Assembly (NCBI GenBank): GCA_963966185.1
Contig: CAWZYM010000173.1
Span: 581,501-645,500 of the forward strand
Direction: 5' to 3'
DNA: 64,000 nucleotides
Source of the DNA: Rhabditoides inermis
Lineage: Eukaryota > Nematoda > Chromadorea > Rhabditida > Rhabditidae
Part shown: piece after piece, positions 52,401-63,970 of the stretch
Layout: the number at the start of each line of letters is the position of its first letter
How positions within the stretch are numbered: position 1 is the first letter of the stretch
Made by a program: the position numbers and the translations under genes
Notes under the pieces: model-generated
The model's input: only the letters and a program-made list of their open reading frames with translations
Database searches by the model: none
Told to the model about the DNA's origin: nothing

Positions 52401-55400
52401 TCATTAAGGCGAGTAAAATGGCGAGTAAAAGTTTAAAAAAAAAATACACAACTACCCTTGAGCAAGGAAGGCGCGGTAGTTGCTTATTTTGTTTTACCCC
52501 ACTCCAACACAATCGTTTTATCACAGTAACGTCTTTCTGCAATTTACACAGTTTAATCTCTCATATATACGATGAGTTGAATTGAATTGAATTGTTTTCT
52601 GACGGAGAAACTGTTACATGACCTCCCTCCCATTTACCCCATCTAACGATAGATTTACAGTCTCAAAATTGTGATAACGATTGGGGACGCATAAAAATCA
52701 TTTCGGTACGTATAGTGTGTGTTTTCGCACGACTCGAATAGACGTAAGAAATTTGCAAAAAAATGGTATCGTCAGACGGAATCGAACCAGAGCCTCTCTT
52801 CTGGATAGGGGAACTCGCTATCCACTCGGCCACCGAGGCTATGACGACAGTTCGAAAACAGAAGATGTCATGCGCGGCATAAAAACTTTCGCGAGCCATA
52901 CGTCACTTCCGGTCAGAGTTCTGCGGCTGGATTTTTGGCTCCGACCGTCTATAGGGACTGCCTACAAACTAGCGTCGAGAGTTTGCGAGTTGTGGGGTGG
53001 GACCGGGTGCCATTCCCGCGTTAGAACACCGATACGTTTCATTCATTGCATGAACGCCTAATAAAGTGACTTTCGGCAATTTGTGAAGCAGTCGAGGAGA
53101 AAGTAGAGAAATGCTTAAAAGTAAACGTAAACGAACCTTCTCTATCTCAGCCCTGCCCATTCTCTTCCATACGAATACGCAGTGATATCCGGCAGCCTCC
53201 CTCCTTCCTCCCAGTACCATCACAGCTGAGAAGAACGTGAGCTGCAAAAGATATCATATACACAAATGAGAAAGAAAGAGTGGTTGAGAGAATAGCCCCC
53301 ACAACGTCATGGATGGGTACGCAACCGAATGACAGTCCAGGTCCCATACGTTTCGAGTCTTCTACATAGCGGGAAATCCACTACATGTCTCAATGTGATG
53401 CTTTCATACTCATGACAAATCACAAATTTAAATAATTAATATTTCTTAAGTTCAGAAACGTACCTGATAGAACCAATCAAAGGCCACTGCGACCGCGATG
53501 AACTTGCAGAAAATGGCGATGGCTGAAACGAACCGAGTGGGCGTGGCCAGAATGGGCGGGGCTTACCCGGAGTGCTGTTGAAAGTTCCAATGCCGAAAGA
53601 CAGCACGGATGTGATTGTGGTGACAGAAATGGCGCTGAAATTCGATTAATAAAAATCAATAAATCAATATTCCAACTCACGTTCCGGCCTCCTCAAGAGC
53701 GAGTCCCATGCGACGCTTCGGATCGAGAGACCTCTTCGTGTCCTGAAAAGGGCGGGGTATGAGGGGGCGGAGCTTGGACATACCTGCCACGCCCCCAGCA
53801 TCACATAAGTGTCGTCGACTCCAATCGCGAGAGCCAGGAAAGGCATCACAGTTACCTTAAAAAAAGAAGTAGATTTGTGTAAAAACGCTATACGTGTCAT
53901 GAAATGCCTTAAACTATACATCGGTTTTCAACGTTAATATGTTATTATCATCTCCTTCGAACAATTAATGAATTGCACGTTTGCGACTTGAAAAACCTGG
54001 TTGCCATAAGTCGTATGAAAGCCTTTCAATATGGGTTGTATGACATGAGGCATGAGGGATAGAACGATCATACCTGATGTACGAATGGCACATCGAGTGC
54101 GAACAGAATGCCCCCAGCCGATACGATAGCCATGGCAGATGTGAAGATGCCCATCAGAGCCTCGATCGGCTTAGAAGTGATCCAATCGCCGGTCATGCTG
54201 AAATGGAGTAAGCAATCAGCTACATAGAGTCTAGTGGTCTAGTCGGCAATTAGGAAATGACACCAGACACCATGACACCAGACACCAGACACCACGACAC
54301 CACGACCCTCTGGTGTCTACACCACGACACCATGGTGTCGACACCACGACACCACGACACCACGACACCACTTTACAAAACAAAAAATTCTGCATATTTT
54401 TCAGTTATATAGACGAGAGGTCGTGGTGCAGTTGTGTTTTGTGAAGTGGTGTCGTGGTGTCATGGTGTCGACACCGTGGTGTCGTGGTGTCGACACCATG
54501 GTGTCGTAATGTCGTGGTGTCTGGTGTCTGATGTCGTGGTGTCTGGTGTCATTTCCTAATTACCGGTCTAGTCTTATTGGCTGGAAAAAGTGATTATTTG
54601 ACTTCCGTGATAAGGTGCCATATAACTATTTTGAAACGTATATTGCTTTTCGTATTCACTGAATGTGTGTCCAAAGAATACAATCGTCTTGCCTATATCC
54701 TCACCAGGATGCGACGGAGAATGACACGAGCAGGAGTACTGTGAGTGCGATGAAGGGCACAGTGTGCGTCGCGTTCTTCTGCATCTCGTCCTGAATATAT
54801 TCTACACTGACCTGTAGTATCACCGTGGTTCCTTACAATGCATTGGTCATTGAATAAAACATACTCTACATACTCTTTCTGCATTTAGTCGGTCATGGCG
54901 AAGACATTTTCGATTTCGAAGAAGTTAAACTAATTTGATTGCAAACACGTTTCGGTGAGAAGTAATAGCTAGTGTGTGTTGTTTTCGGGTAATGGTGTAG
55001 GCGTACGCTTAGGATAGTAAAATATACCGAGAATAAGCTTGTAATCATGAAGGGTTAGCTATGTTAGCAATATGTAGCTATGTTGCACTATGCATGTGGA
55101 ATAAGTTTCAGTAATACGACAAGGCTCATGTTGATGGATAATATCAATACGTCAAGAGATTGAATCAAATTCTGAAAAGCGAGAATAAAAAGATACATAC
55201 TGTCTAATTCCAAGTACAGGCACCGAATCCAAGTTTCTTTTTTGTTAAGTCACATCAGTTGCAATACCCTCGCACCTTCATGATACATACATACTGATTG
55301 TGACCATTGTTCGAAAGTTGAAAGATATATGATTGTTTAGAAATGAACCACTAAAAGGCACGTTTCATAGACTCTACATCTTTTCGACGTTTTAGATTGT

Positions 55401-55664
55401 TGGTAATAGTGATCTCTCTTTCGAAAGTTTTTCGTACTTACATGATACATTACAAATTCAGTTCCAAATTAAAATTGACAATATAGAGACTGCGCAATAA
55501 TTGATGTGCCGTCGTCTCTCATACCTTTAGAATACTGAGACTGAACATGCTTGTAGTGAACGGACAGAGCTCCGGGTCGGAGAGGACATCGTTGAGAGAA
55601 GCCTCGAAGGCACGGCCGACATCTTCAGAGGTGATCTGAGAGAGAGGTTGGAGGGGGGGGGGGT

Positions 55665-55763
<99 letters not shown>

Positions 55764-57134
55764 CACCGCTCCGTATCCTGGCAACTGGTATATCATGTGC
55801 ACCATGTCCATATATTCGATGCCCAATTCGCCTCCGGTCCGCACGCCTGTGTGATTGTTATTGATCATTACTATGGTATACGAAACATAATAACAACAGC
55901 TATGTCACTGTAATCAGTTGTTTATTAAATATAGGGGGAAAAAAGTTGCATTTGAAAAGAAGAAGGAATTGTATTTTCCCAGCGGTTCCTCACTATGTAT
56001 TGGCTACGAAGCGTATTGTCTCACCGTAGAAATTAGTCGGTAGGAAGAGCTTGTTATCGAAGAACTTCATTGTGGGGTACTCGATACTGATGCGCGGGTC
56101 TTTGCGAAGCTGAAAAAGGGCGGGGTGAGAGTGGGCGGAGCCTAGAGACAACTGACCGCCTTGCTCCAGAAGGTATCAAAGAATATCTCGACGATAGTGT
56201 TGGAGAGTGGACAGATGGGGAGGGAGGGACACACGTCACGACCAAAGTTTAGCTGAAAAGGAGTGCAAAGGTTGCACACCTATTTTTATCAGTCTGAAAG
56301 ATGTTCATTTTAGGATAAGTATTATGGTATTCAAGCACGACATCAAATGATTTTTTTCCGGGAGTTTTGGTTCTAGTGATTGAATAAAACGTATCACAAA
56401 CATACCTCCTTGCCGTCGAGATTGATCGTCATATTCTTCATGATGTATTGATTGAGATCACGGATCTTCCTGCCTACAAAACACAATCAATGTACGAACT
56501 ACAAACTACAATCTCACCGCGCTCCTGAGTCAATAGATTTCGATCTGCACCCGGCGGCGCTTCCACCGTGATCGAAATAAACGAACTAAAACCAATACTT
56601 CAATAAATCTGAACTCAATTAATCAATAATCGATCAATACGCACTTGTTGGTGGAGTCTCCAGAGAACTCCTGGTGAATCCTGTACTCGAAGCGAGCCAG
56701 AGAGTTCTTGGGCGAGTAGAGAAAACGGAGATCGTCCTGAAATGTTGATGACTTTTCTGTCTGTGACGAATCAAATCATGCATGTTTGTGAAACTGGCAG
56801 ACTAGCGGGTTGCAAAGCAAGTCATAAGTGAGAAACGTGGCTCACCTCATTTCTGACGTTGAGAATGCCGGCGGAGAGAATGCATGTGAGAATGAGGGGA
56901 CATATGGCGAAGGCGCGCGGATGCTCCGCGATGAACAGACCGTATCTGGAAAAACATTATTTATATATTTTTCCTGAAAATATTATTATATATTTAGCCT
57001 CGAGTTCCCAGTCTCATCTCTCCTTCGAAGTTATTCACATTATCAAAATCTTCGGTATGTTTGAAAACAACTCACTTGTAGAAGCCTATCGCGAGAATGT
57101 CTTGAAGCTTGGCGAACGGGTTTGGTATACCCAT
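43933..57134 (-). CDS. Patched-related (PTR) 12-TM transporter-like protein, complete
   Basis: About 30 exons from ATG 57132-57134 (after TTTTCCAGCC, a likely trans-splice acceptor) to TGA 43933-43935 encode close to 900 residues. The order is that of nematode PTR proteins: first helix [19 protein letters not shown], extracellular loop with [23 protein letters not shown] and [12 protein letters not shown], then a sterol-sensing block ([51 protein letters not shown]). A second loop starts [14 protein letters not shown]. The C-terminal half has [51 protein letters not shown] and [13 protein letters not shown]. Both proton-path motifs are kept (GVDD; GQCID). PTRs are RND-type membrane proteins linked to cuticle, moulting and lipid or sterol transport in C. 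elegans. At 49684-49721 a short intron-like stretch does not fit the phase. Introns carry several transposons. Confidence 0.5.
44483..44910. repeat. (CT)n then (TCTCTTC)n heptamer array
   Basis: A CT run followed by about 50 copies of a 7-bp unit, with a few contractions, filling a PTR intron between the exons ending RIYRSEK and starting KNPDDR. Confidence 0.5.
45266..45343. repeat. (CAA)n trinucleotide repeat
   Basis: About 26 uninterrupted CAA units in a short PTR intron (45264-45341 region). The polyglutamine-like frame is not coding. Confidence 0.5.
46262..46442. repeat. CT microsatellite in PTR intron
   Basis: Nearly pure pyrimidine on the plus strand, between the exons starting MLELETTT and DWSVRTEL. 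Confidence 0.5.
46821..47184. mobile_element. 364-bp non-autonomous TIR element (MITE)
   Basis: Terminal inverted repeats of about 26 bp: left TTTAAAGCAACAGTGGCGAC, and right, read on the minus strand, CTTAAAGGAACAGTGGCGAC. Both continue with TTATTT. No transposase frame inside. CAGTGGCG is reminiscent of hAT termini, but no 8-bp target duplication was found, so the superfamily is left open. Confidence 0.5.
47043..47112 (+). mobile_element. tRNA-like SINE head inside the MITE
   Basis: A-box-like TGGCTCAGTGC at about 47046 and B box GGTTCGATTCC at about 47091 are spaced as in a tRNA. The arms do not form a full cloverleaf, so it is a tRNA-derived sequence and not a tRNA gene. Confidence 0.5.
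47294..47458 (+). repeat. Dispersed 160-bp repeat, copy 3
   Basis: In a PTR intron, antisense to that gene. Shares TATGCTCGCAATAAGTTGCG, GATCAGAGAA, GCGCGCAAAACAAGAGA and GGTTATGGCACCGTATTTC with copies 1 and 2. Confidence 0.5.
47880..49450 (-). mobile_element. Degenerate LINE (non-LTR retrotransposon), reverse transcriptase remnant
   Basis: Several minus-strand frames together give a CR1/Jockey-like reverse transcriptase in order: [72 protein letters not shown] and [13 protein letters not shown] (active-site FADD), then a C-terminal region. At least three frame breaks or stops (near 49190, 48890 and 48410) interrupt it, and no endonuclease domain is seen. It is a 5'-truncated dead copy, lying in the sense direction in the PTR intron between 49588 and 47788. 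Confidence 0.5.
49684..49721 (-). other. Intron-like 35-38 nt segment in a PTR exon
   Basis: Read on the minus strand the stretch goes from GTGGTAACC to TTTACATTCAG, like a tiny intron. Removing it breaks the frame into FYDTLNQFL, while reading through keeps it open and adds about 12 residues. Confidence 0.5.
50559..50938 (+). mobile_element. Left arm of a 2.46-kb inverted-repeat element, with tRNA-like region
   Basis: Begins CGCGGGAATGGCACCCGG and ends at TCTATCGTTAGATGG. Its reverse complement recurs at 52639-53022, about 95% identical by eye. Near 50746 it holds an A-box-like TGGGCGAGTGG and at about 50791 a B box GGTTCGATTCC. It starts about 18 bases upstream (gene sense) of a PTR exon. 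Confidence 0.5.
50939..52638. other. Spacer between the inverted arms
   Basis: 1.7 kb without a convincing coding region; the longest open frames are about 70 codons and show no family motif. No transposase remnant recognised. Confidence 0.5.
52639..53022 (-). mobile_element. Right arm of the inverted-repeat element, with tRNA-like region
   Basis: Reverse complement of the left arm, including the tRNA-like A and B boxes. The trinucleotide TTA flanks the outer ends of both arms, which could be a 3-bp target duplication of PIF/Harbinger type. An inverted pair of tRNA-derived SINEs is an alternative. Confidence 0.5.
54236..54573. mobile_element. 320-bp foldback element with 9-bp target-site duplication (Mutator-like MITE)
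   Basis: The element 54245-54564 is flanked on both sides by GGTCTAGTC. Its ends are inverted repeats: GGCAATTAGGAAATGACACC at left, GGTAATTAGGAAATGACACC (minus strand) at right, one mismatch. The arms continue inward for about 130 bp as degenerate ACACCACG-type repeats around a short AT-rich centre (about 54385-54420). No coding capacity. Nine-bp duplications and long TIRs are typical of Mutator-like elements. Confidence 0.5.
55661..55763. repeat. GA microsatellite in PTR intron
   Basis: About 50 GA units with one AAG interruption, just beside the exon starting ITSEDVGR. Confidence 0.5.
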
Positions 57135-57585
57135 GGCTGGAAAAACGAGAAGTTGAATTGAATACAGAATATTTCATTTATATAAACAGAAAGACAGGCG
57201 TAACACGAGTAATGTTCGAATGAGAAACATGCGACTGCAGAACTATGACAAAATGAATCAGGTGATCGATCGATATAATCATCGCACTCCATTCGCGATC
57301 AAGTTATTCACGTATTCTGCATGTTTGAATATTCTCGGGTGAGCAAGTAAACAACAACAATGCGAAATCAGCTGATCGCGCTGGCGTATAATAGGGAAGG
57401 GATCTGTCTGGATCCGAACATCAGAGTCGTAGCCTGCGGCGAGAGAGAGTGGCGAGAGAGTGTGCGATTATGGGAGATCACAGAGCGCAAAGGGGGTGAG
57501 AGAAAGCGCGAGCATTGGAGAGAGGTGAGGGATAGATGGGGATTGCCCTAGTTTCGCGCAAACTACAGAAGGAACGACGATTTGC

Positions 57586-57620
<35 letters not shown>

Positions 57621-58824
57621 ATGGGAGAGAAACAATTCCTACTAGGTTCGTGCTCTTTTGGAGGTCGTGAGCGTTTTCAAACAGGATGTTCCTGATCACT
57701 TACCCGCTCAACAAACAACCGACAACTTGGGAATTATTCTGTTTCGTACTCTGTCTGTTTCTCAGAAATAGAAATACACTTGAAAATGCCACATATATGA
57801 GACATAATTAGAACGACGGAATAAGTGCAGCCTTTCGCATAGGAAAACAAACAACTCGACTGCAATTGAGCCGTATGTAACGCATGTCACTGTTCTCCAA
57901 TACTGGAAGTTTCTGATTTAAATACTCCTCTTTCCTATAACGCGAAGAAGCGAACAAGTGTGTGAACATGTGAGTATTTCGAAAGAGATTTTTGTGTGTA
58001 TAATACCTAATAAAATGCTTTATTCAAAGAACATACACTTTCTCTCTTTTCGGTCCGCTGCTCAGCTGCGCTAATTTGAAAGCTTTCAGGCCCTCTCTTA
58101 TTCATTCTGCACCCCACATTAGGTCATAAATTATTCAAACTCTCATACTACTTCGCATAGAATTTTATTATTACGCTATTTACTGTGACGCTCTAGTTCT
58201 CGACAATAGAATATGCACATCCGCTAATTAGTGAGATGAGCGAGAGGAGAGGAGTGATACAAATACAGAGACAGCGACGCTTCCACTTCCCCCTTTCTAT
58301 TCTTTTTGAATACTACTTTTGTTTTCTCGATGGCTTTTGAAAAGCGCCCGCCACGTGTGGTTGCAAAAATTGCGCAGTGGACATTGTCTTCTGCAGCGTC
58401 AAAAGACCTAGTATACTTTGGAAACTCGAGTTCCCAGAATGACAGCCTCGTGTTCTTTCCGCACTGATCAGTGTTTCCCGTCGCAACATAGATCCGGCGA
58501 GTTTTGACGGATTGCTGCTTTCATTTGCTGACAGAGACGTGATCTACATCCATTCGCACTCACTGCTGAGCGCCCCTTCGCAATTACCTCGCCTTACTAT
58601 TGATAGTGCTATCATTCGTTGACTCCTCTTTCCTTCAAATTGTATCCTCCCCAGGGTTAGTTCTCACCTCTCTTTCTCACCACCTTCCCACTACCATGCT
58701 CTCACTCGCGCATTCTTAATCTTGTCGTGTGAAAGTGAATGTACATCTCGTTTCACGTGTTGCACTTTTATGTAATTTGTGTACATAACTAATTTTAATT
58801 TTTACATACTTACACTTTCAGAAA
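57135..58824. other. Divergent intergenic region between PTR and stomatin genes
   Basis: 1.7 kb with a GA run at 57586-57622. It must hold both promoters, but no specific element was recognised and no further gene was seen. Confidence 0.5.
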
Positions 58825-59008
58825 ATGAGCAGCAGCAAGAAAACTTCGGTCACTACGACCACTACTGCGAGTCTCAATATCGACTCGATAAAAGTGGGTG
58901 TTTACCTGTTTACGCGGTGTGTTTTGATCTAGTCAAAGTGTGCTTTGCTCCCATGTGCTATTCCACGCATGTCATCCACTTAGCCCTGTTTACCTTGTTT
59001 ATTCCTGA

Positions 59009-59066
<58 letters not shown>

Positions 59067-59121
59067 TTCCCCCCTAAAAAGTGAGATGAGCGCGCGCGAG
59101 AAGACTCTTTTTGCGAACGCC

Positions 59122-59170
<49 letters not shown>

Positions 59171-59390
59171 GTTAGAGTCCCGCGTTTCTCTCTCCGAAGA
59201 CACTGCAACAAAGAAAGAAGAATGCAATGCGAACACACACTCCGGACGTGAGTAGAGAGAGTTTACAGAGTACAAATACGCCCTTCGGAAGTGGTAAGTG
59301 CTAGGCTATGTACGAGGAGAGTTCTCTTCTTTCTGCGACGCGCGCTGTTTCCACTGACAACCGTCCACCGCATTTCGGAACGCCCCTGTC

Positions 59391-59437
<47 letters not shown>

Positions 59438-59609
59438 GAAATGTGTAATTCGACTCATTTCTCATTTGACAAGCTGACCCTCCCTATAACTCTATGGAAA
59501 CGACTCCCTTCGCACGTTCCCGAAGTGAAAAAGTGGAGGGTTGAGACTCGTTGCATCTAATAGCGCGAGTGATGATGAGGGCATTATAAATCAAGCCCTC
59601 CTCCTCTTT

Positions 59610-59652
<43 letters not shown>

Positions 59653-60661
59653 TACCCAGTGTCGACACCTGTTCAGTGTAACTCGGTCAGACGGCGGGCG
59701 AGAGAGCGCGTAACCCGGCGAGACGCAGAGTGGGCGGGGCCTGGGAAGCGAGATACGCTTGGAAGAAGCTCCACACATACACACAGCTGATCATCGCGGA
59801 CCATGTCGCAGCCGCCCGAGGGACCACCACCTCCCATTCCTCCCCACGATGGTCCCCCGCCCACGCCCCCGTATCACACGCACTACCTGCCGCACCAGAC
59901 ACACTCCTCGCCGCACCTGTCGATGCGGCACACGCCTGCCCTGCACAAGATGTCGACCATGGAGAGGCGGGAGCGGATGATGAAGAGGATGCACACTCTC
60001 ACCGACCACAGCCAGGTCAACTCCACCAACACCTCATTCGACGTGGAGAGTTTGGGCAAGAAGAGGAGGAGCAGCGGGAGCAGGAGCAGCGAGGAGAAGG
60101 AGAAGGAGAAGGAGAAGAAGAGGCGGGAGGAGAGGGATCCCAGCATCGACACGGCCTTCCTATTCGTGCCAACGGCCAAGGACCTGGGTATACACTGTTT
60201 GGAAATGGAACCACCGCCGCATAAGAGGGTGTGTTTTGTTTACTTGTTTGTTTACTTGTAAGTAAACATTTTGTTTACGCACCGTTTAAGACAATTTGCT
60301 ATTCGCGCGAGATCGAGGATCACGCTGATTTGCTTGTATATTCATTAGAACCTTAGTATCTCTATTTTTTTCGAATCACTTCTCACCTCCCCCATTCCTG
60401 ATAACTGCTTTCCCCTGAATGGTCAAAGATTTGCGCGATTTCTAATTTTGTTTTGCAGGACCAAATCGAGAAGATTCCAATGAGGGCACGCTCTCAGTCG
60501 TGGTTGATTCGCACGAGGCATCTTTTGCACGAAGAAAAGGTAAGAGTTTTGACTGACTTTCCATGTTTACATTCATTTGCACACTTCTTCTTTTTCTATT
60601 GTCTGTGTTTATTTGGCGAGACAGACAGACAGACAGAGTCGTCCTTAGATGCACTTGCGAA

Positions 60662-60703
<42 letters not shown>

Positions 60704-62452
60704 AGATGGAACAAAGCCGTGCAGTGAGGCGGAAGAGTCGGTTAGACATAAGAGATTCCAAGCGGGCACTCAAACGAGATTATCAAAGAGACGAAAAATG
60801 CGCAGGTGAATAATTTCGAAACGATTACTTCGATTTTCGTCGTTACAAAATAGAACGATGTAGCAGAATAATGATTGTTAGAGCGAGTTGTGTGTTGTGT
60901 TGAGAAGGGTTAATTTGATAGACTAATAAAGGGTAAAGAAGGTAATAGAGTAACGGGGAACTACTCGAAAATGAGCGTTGCGGACGCAGCATCGTAAGTA
61001 GGTCTGAACAAACTGAGCACACCTTGTTGAACGTCTCCTTTCCAGCAACCCCCTCCCTTCCTCTCCCTCTTCATGATGATCATGTCCTGGACACTCTTCC
61101 TCATCACCTTCCCCTGGTGCCTCTTCTTCTGCGTCAAGGTCATCAAGTGAGTAGCGATTGATTTATTGATAATGGTATTGTTATAAATAATGGTACGATT
61201 GTAGTGAAATAGTCTTCCTTCGACCCCCTCAGCAGTGTAATATCTTGAATCCGGGGGCTTGTAGCCAGTCGGCCCAAGAACAACACGATCGTCCTCCCCT
61301 ATCTTTACATTATACCGTTTACCTTGTTTGCTTCCAGGGAGTACCAGCGTGCGGTCATCTTCCGTCTGGGTCGCCTCATAGGCAGTGGCACCAAGGGCCC
61401 TGGTCTCTTCCTAGTCCTGCCTTGTGTGGATACCTATAAGATTGTGAGTGTCTTATTATACAAAAAAAATGGAATTCCTTGCACAAAATGGAGATGTTAG
61501 GAAAGACCCATCACATCTAGGTAGCGTGAACTGTCATGTTTCCTTCCCTCCGACCGACTTGATTTACGCATTTCAATATGTCCACGGGTTGATTTCACAC
61601 ACACGCAACGCAGTGACGGATGTGAATCATTTCGAAAAACGGCAGGACAAGGAATTTATGAGGGCTCATTCTGTGCGCTGGGACATCTTACATCTAGGTG
61701 GAAATGTATAAGCCTTGAACCTGCATCTGCCATTCTGTGAAAACATGTGAACTCGTTTTGTACATGCGTGCCATAATCGTGCCATAGCCCTCCTCCGCAG
61801 AGTGAATCATACCCTTACCTTTTTACCTTTACGTGCCATAATCACTTTTGCGATTCCGAACATTAATTATTAATTAGATTGATATGTTAATCTGATTGTG
61901 GTTCCAGGTCGATCTGCGCGTGCTTTCCTTCGACGTGCCTGCTCAGGAAATTCTCTCCCGCGACTCCGTCACTGTGTCCGTGGAAGCTGTCATATTCTTT
62001 CGGTGGGTCGTATTTTTGTTTATCTTTGCTTTCTTATTCATTATTTGCTACATTTTGTTTTTGTTTTTTGGCTTTATTGCCTTGTCCATTTCAGTGTTTC
62101 GAACCCTGTCATCTCCGTCACAAATGTCAACGATGCGCAGTTCTCCACAAAGCTACTGGCGCAGGTATGCATTGAACGTCACAGTCACTATAATACATAA
62201 CACAAAACACAAAACACAAACTTATTCATTTATAATGTGTTTAGACGACTCTCCGGAACGTGCTGGGTACGAAGACACTATCCGAGATGCTCTCGGAACG
62301 AGATAACATCGCCAGTGTGAGTATTTTCCATTTATATATTTCTATAGTTTTCATCTCGTGACTTCCGCTCTCTGATGATGTAATCATAACAAATTGCTGA
62401 CCATTCGCTATCTCTGCGGGGCTCGCGTTACATTTGTAAATCATCGCGTTGA

Positions 62453-62499
<47 letters not shown>

Positions 62500-63970
62500 A
62501 GAGAGAGTAAGAAAGAGAGAGAGAGAGTAAGAGAGAGAAAGTATGAGAGAGAGTAAGAAAGAGAGAGAGAGAGAGAGAGAGTAAGAGAGAGAGAAGAAGA
62601 GAAGAGAGAGGGAGAGAGAGGGAGTGGGAGTGAGGAGCCAGCGGCTATTACAATCAACCAGTGTTTGTTCCCTCGCCCGTTTCTTGACCCTTGTTCCTCT
62701 GTTTGATATGAAAAGAAAAGGAAAGGGAAAAAGTTGAAATGACAGAATGAATAGAAATATGTGAATGAACTTTTTTCAGATCTCCGAAAAAGTCTTGGAT
62801 GAGGGCACGGATCCGTGGGGTGTCAAGGCGAGTTTGTTAAAGATTTTGATAATGATCAAGTTATTGAATGTATTACAAAATGTACAAAAAATTACAATAT
62901 TACACAAAATTATTGTCAAACATAGTATTAAACTAAATTTGGATACAAAATAAGATTTAAAAAATACAGGTGGAACGGGTAGAGATCAAGGACATCCGCC
63001 TTCCCGCGCAGCTCATGAAGAGTATGGCGGCGGAAGCAGGTGCGCGAGAGCCTCTCTCTCTCTCTCCCTCTCTCTCTCTCCCTCTCTCTCCCCCTCTCTC
63101 TCTCCCTCTCTCTCTCCCTCTCTCTCTCTCCCTCTCTCTCTCTCTCCCTCTCTCTCTCTCTCCCTCCCTCTCTCTCTCTCTCTCTCTCTCCCTCCTTCTC
63201 TCTCTTTCTCTCTCCCACCTTCTCTCTTTCTCTGTCTCCATCTTTCTCTCTTCCTCCTTCTCTCTTTCTCTGTCTCTGTATCCCTCTTTCTCTGTTCCTC
63301 TCTCTCTCATTCCTGGTTCTTTATCTCCCTCCTCTCGCTCATATTTACATTTTGTCCCATATAATTATAAGTTGACCTCTCCTTCTTTCCAGAGGCGGCC
63401 CGCGATGCTCGTGCCAAAGTGATAGCGGCCGACGGAGAGAGGAACGCGGCAGGGTGAGTACTACTTGGGTTGTGTCAAACTCAGACTGAGAATGCAATAC
63501 TGTATCAGCATACTGTATCAGACGGTGATTGTGTGGAACATATATAAATATGAGAGTGGGATCAAAAAAAGTGAGTAGTATTGTAGTGATGCAATCTGCG
63601 AATTGAGTTCTATAATCGAGAACCAGTTACGTCATACATGTGAAACGTATTACTCATTACGCATCGCATTGAATGTTCCATCAGAACTAGGATTGTTTTT
63701 TTCTCCTGATAGATGCAACGTGACAAAAGTGAGTGGAGAAGACAAATTGTGTTCGATGTGAAGGAAACACTTATATCTGGAACGTTTGAAACGTACTGCC
63801 ATGAAAACGTTGTTGATATCAATAAATACGAATACAAAAATAGTGAAAGATACTAAGCATATTTCAGCAGAAACAAAATCGTCGGTAACAGATATCGTTT
63901 CAGCAACCTGCGAGAAGCGGCCAACACTATCTCATCCAACTCAATCGCCGTGCAGTTGCGGTACTTGCAG
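58825..63970 (+). CDS. Stomatin/prohibitin-domain membrane protein with alternative N-termini (3' end outside window)
   Basis: Core exons 61046-61146, 61338-61443, 61908-62002, 62095-62164, 62245-62316, 62780-62827, 62970-63039, 63393-63453 and 63904-63970 join in frame. They give a hydrophobic hairpin (LFMMIMSWTLFLITFPWCLF) and then the band-7 domain: EYQRAVIFRLGRL, KGPGLFLVLPC, VDLRVLSFDVPAQEILSRDS, NPVISVTNVNDA, STKLLAQTTLRNVLGTKTL, VERVEIKDIRLPAQLMKSMA. This is the MEC-2/UNC-1/STO group, which sits on the inner membrane face and tunes ion channels. Two 5' alternatives exist: exons 58825-58893 plus 59176-59247 (MSSSKKTSVTTTTTASLNID), and 59803-60228 (MSQPPEGPPPPIPPHDGPPP, Lys/Glu-rich). 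Both can join 60459-60539 and then the core in phase 0. The exon 60706-60805 does not fit the phase. The exon 62780-62827 ends at a GC donor. The gene continues past the window. Confidence 0.5.
59007..59167. repeat. Paired GA and CT microsatellites
   Basis: A GA run (59010-59062) and a CT run (59124-59167), separated by about 60 bp, could fold back on each other in the first stomatin intron. Confidence 0.5.
60706..60930 (+). other. Possible alternative terminal exon with its own poly(A) signal
   Basis: An open stretch after an AG at 60705 reads on from 60539 and stops at TAA (60813) just past its donor-like end. AATAAA lies at 60925-60930. It could end a short stomatin-independent isoform; otherwise it is a spurious exon. 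Confidence 0.5.
62457..62640. repeat. GA-rich tract in stomatin intron
   Basis: GA units with GTAAGA interruptions, between the exons at 62316 and 62780. Confidence 0.5.
63048..63310. repeat. CT-rich tract in stomatin intron
   Basis: CT/CCCT low-complexity sequence directly after the donor at 63040. It gives long but spurious open frames on both strands. Confidence 0.5.

Noticed and set aside
50939..52638. Transposase gene between the inverted arms
   Set aside because: Only short frames without DDE or other motifs were seen.
52775..52850. Possible tRNA gene on the minus strand
   Set aside because: Same repeat as at 50.7 kb; no complete acceptor or anticodon stem.
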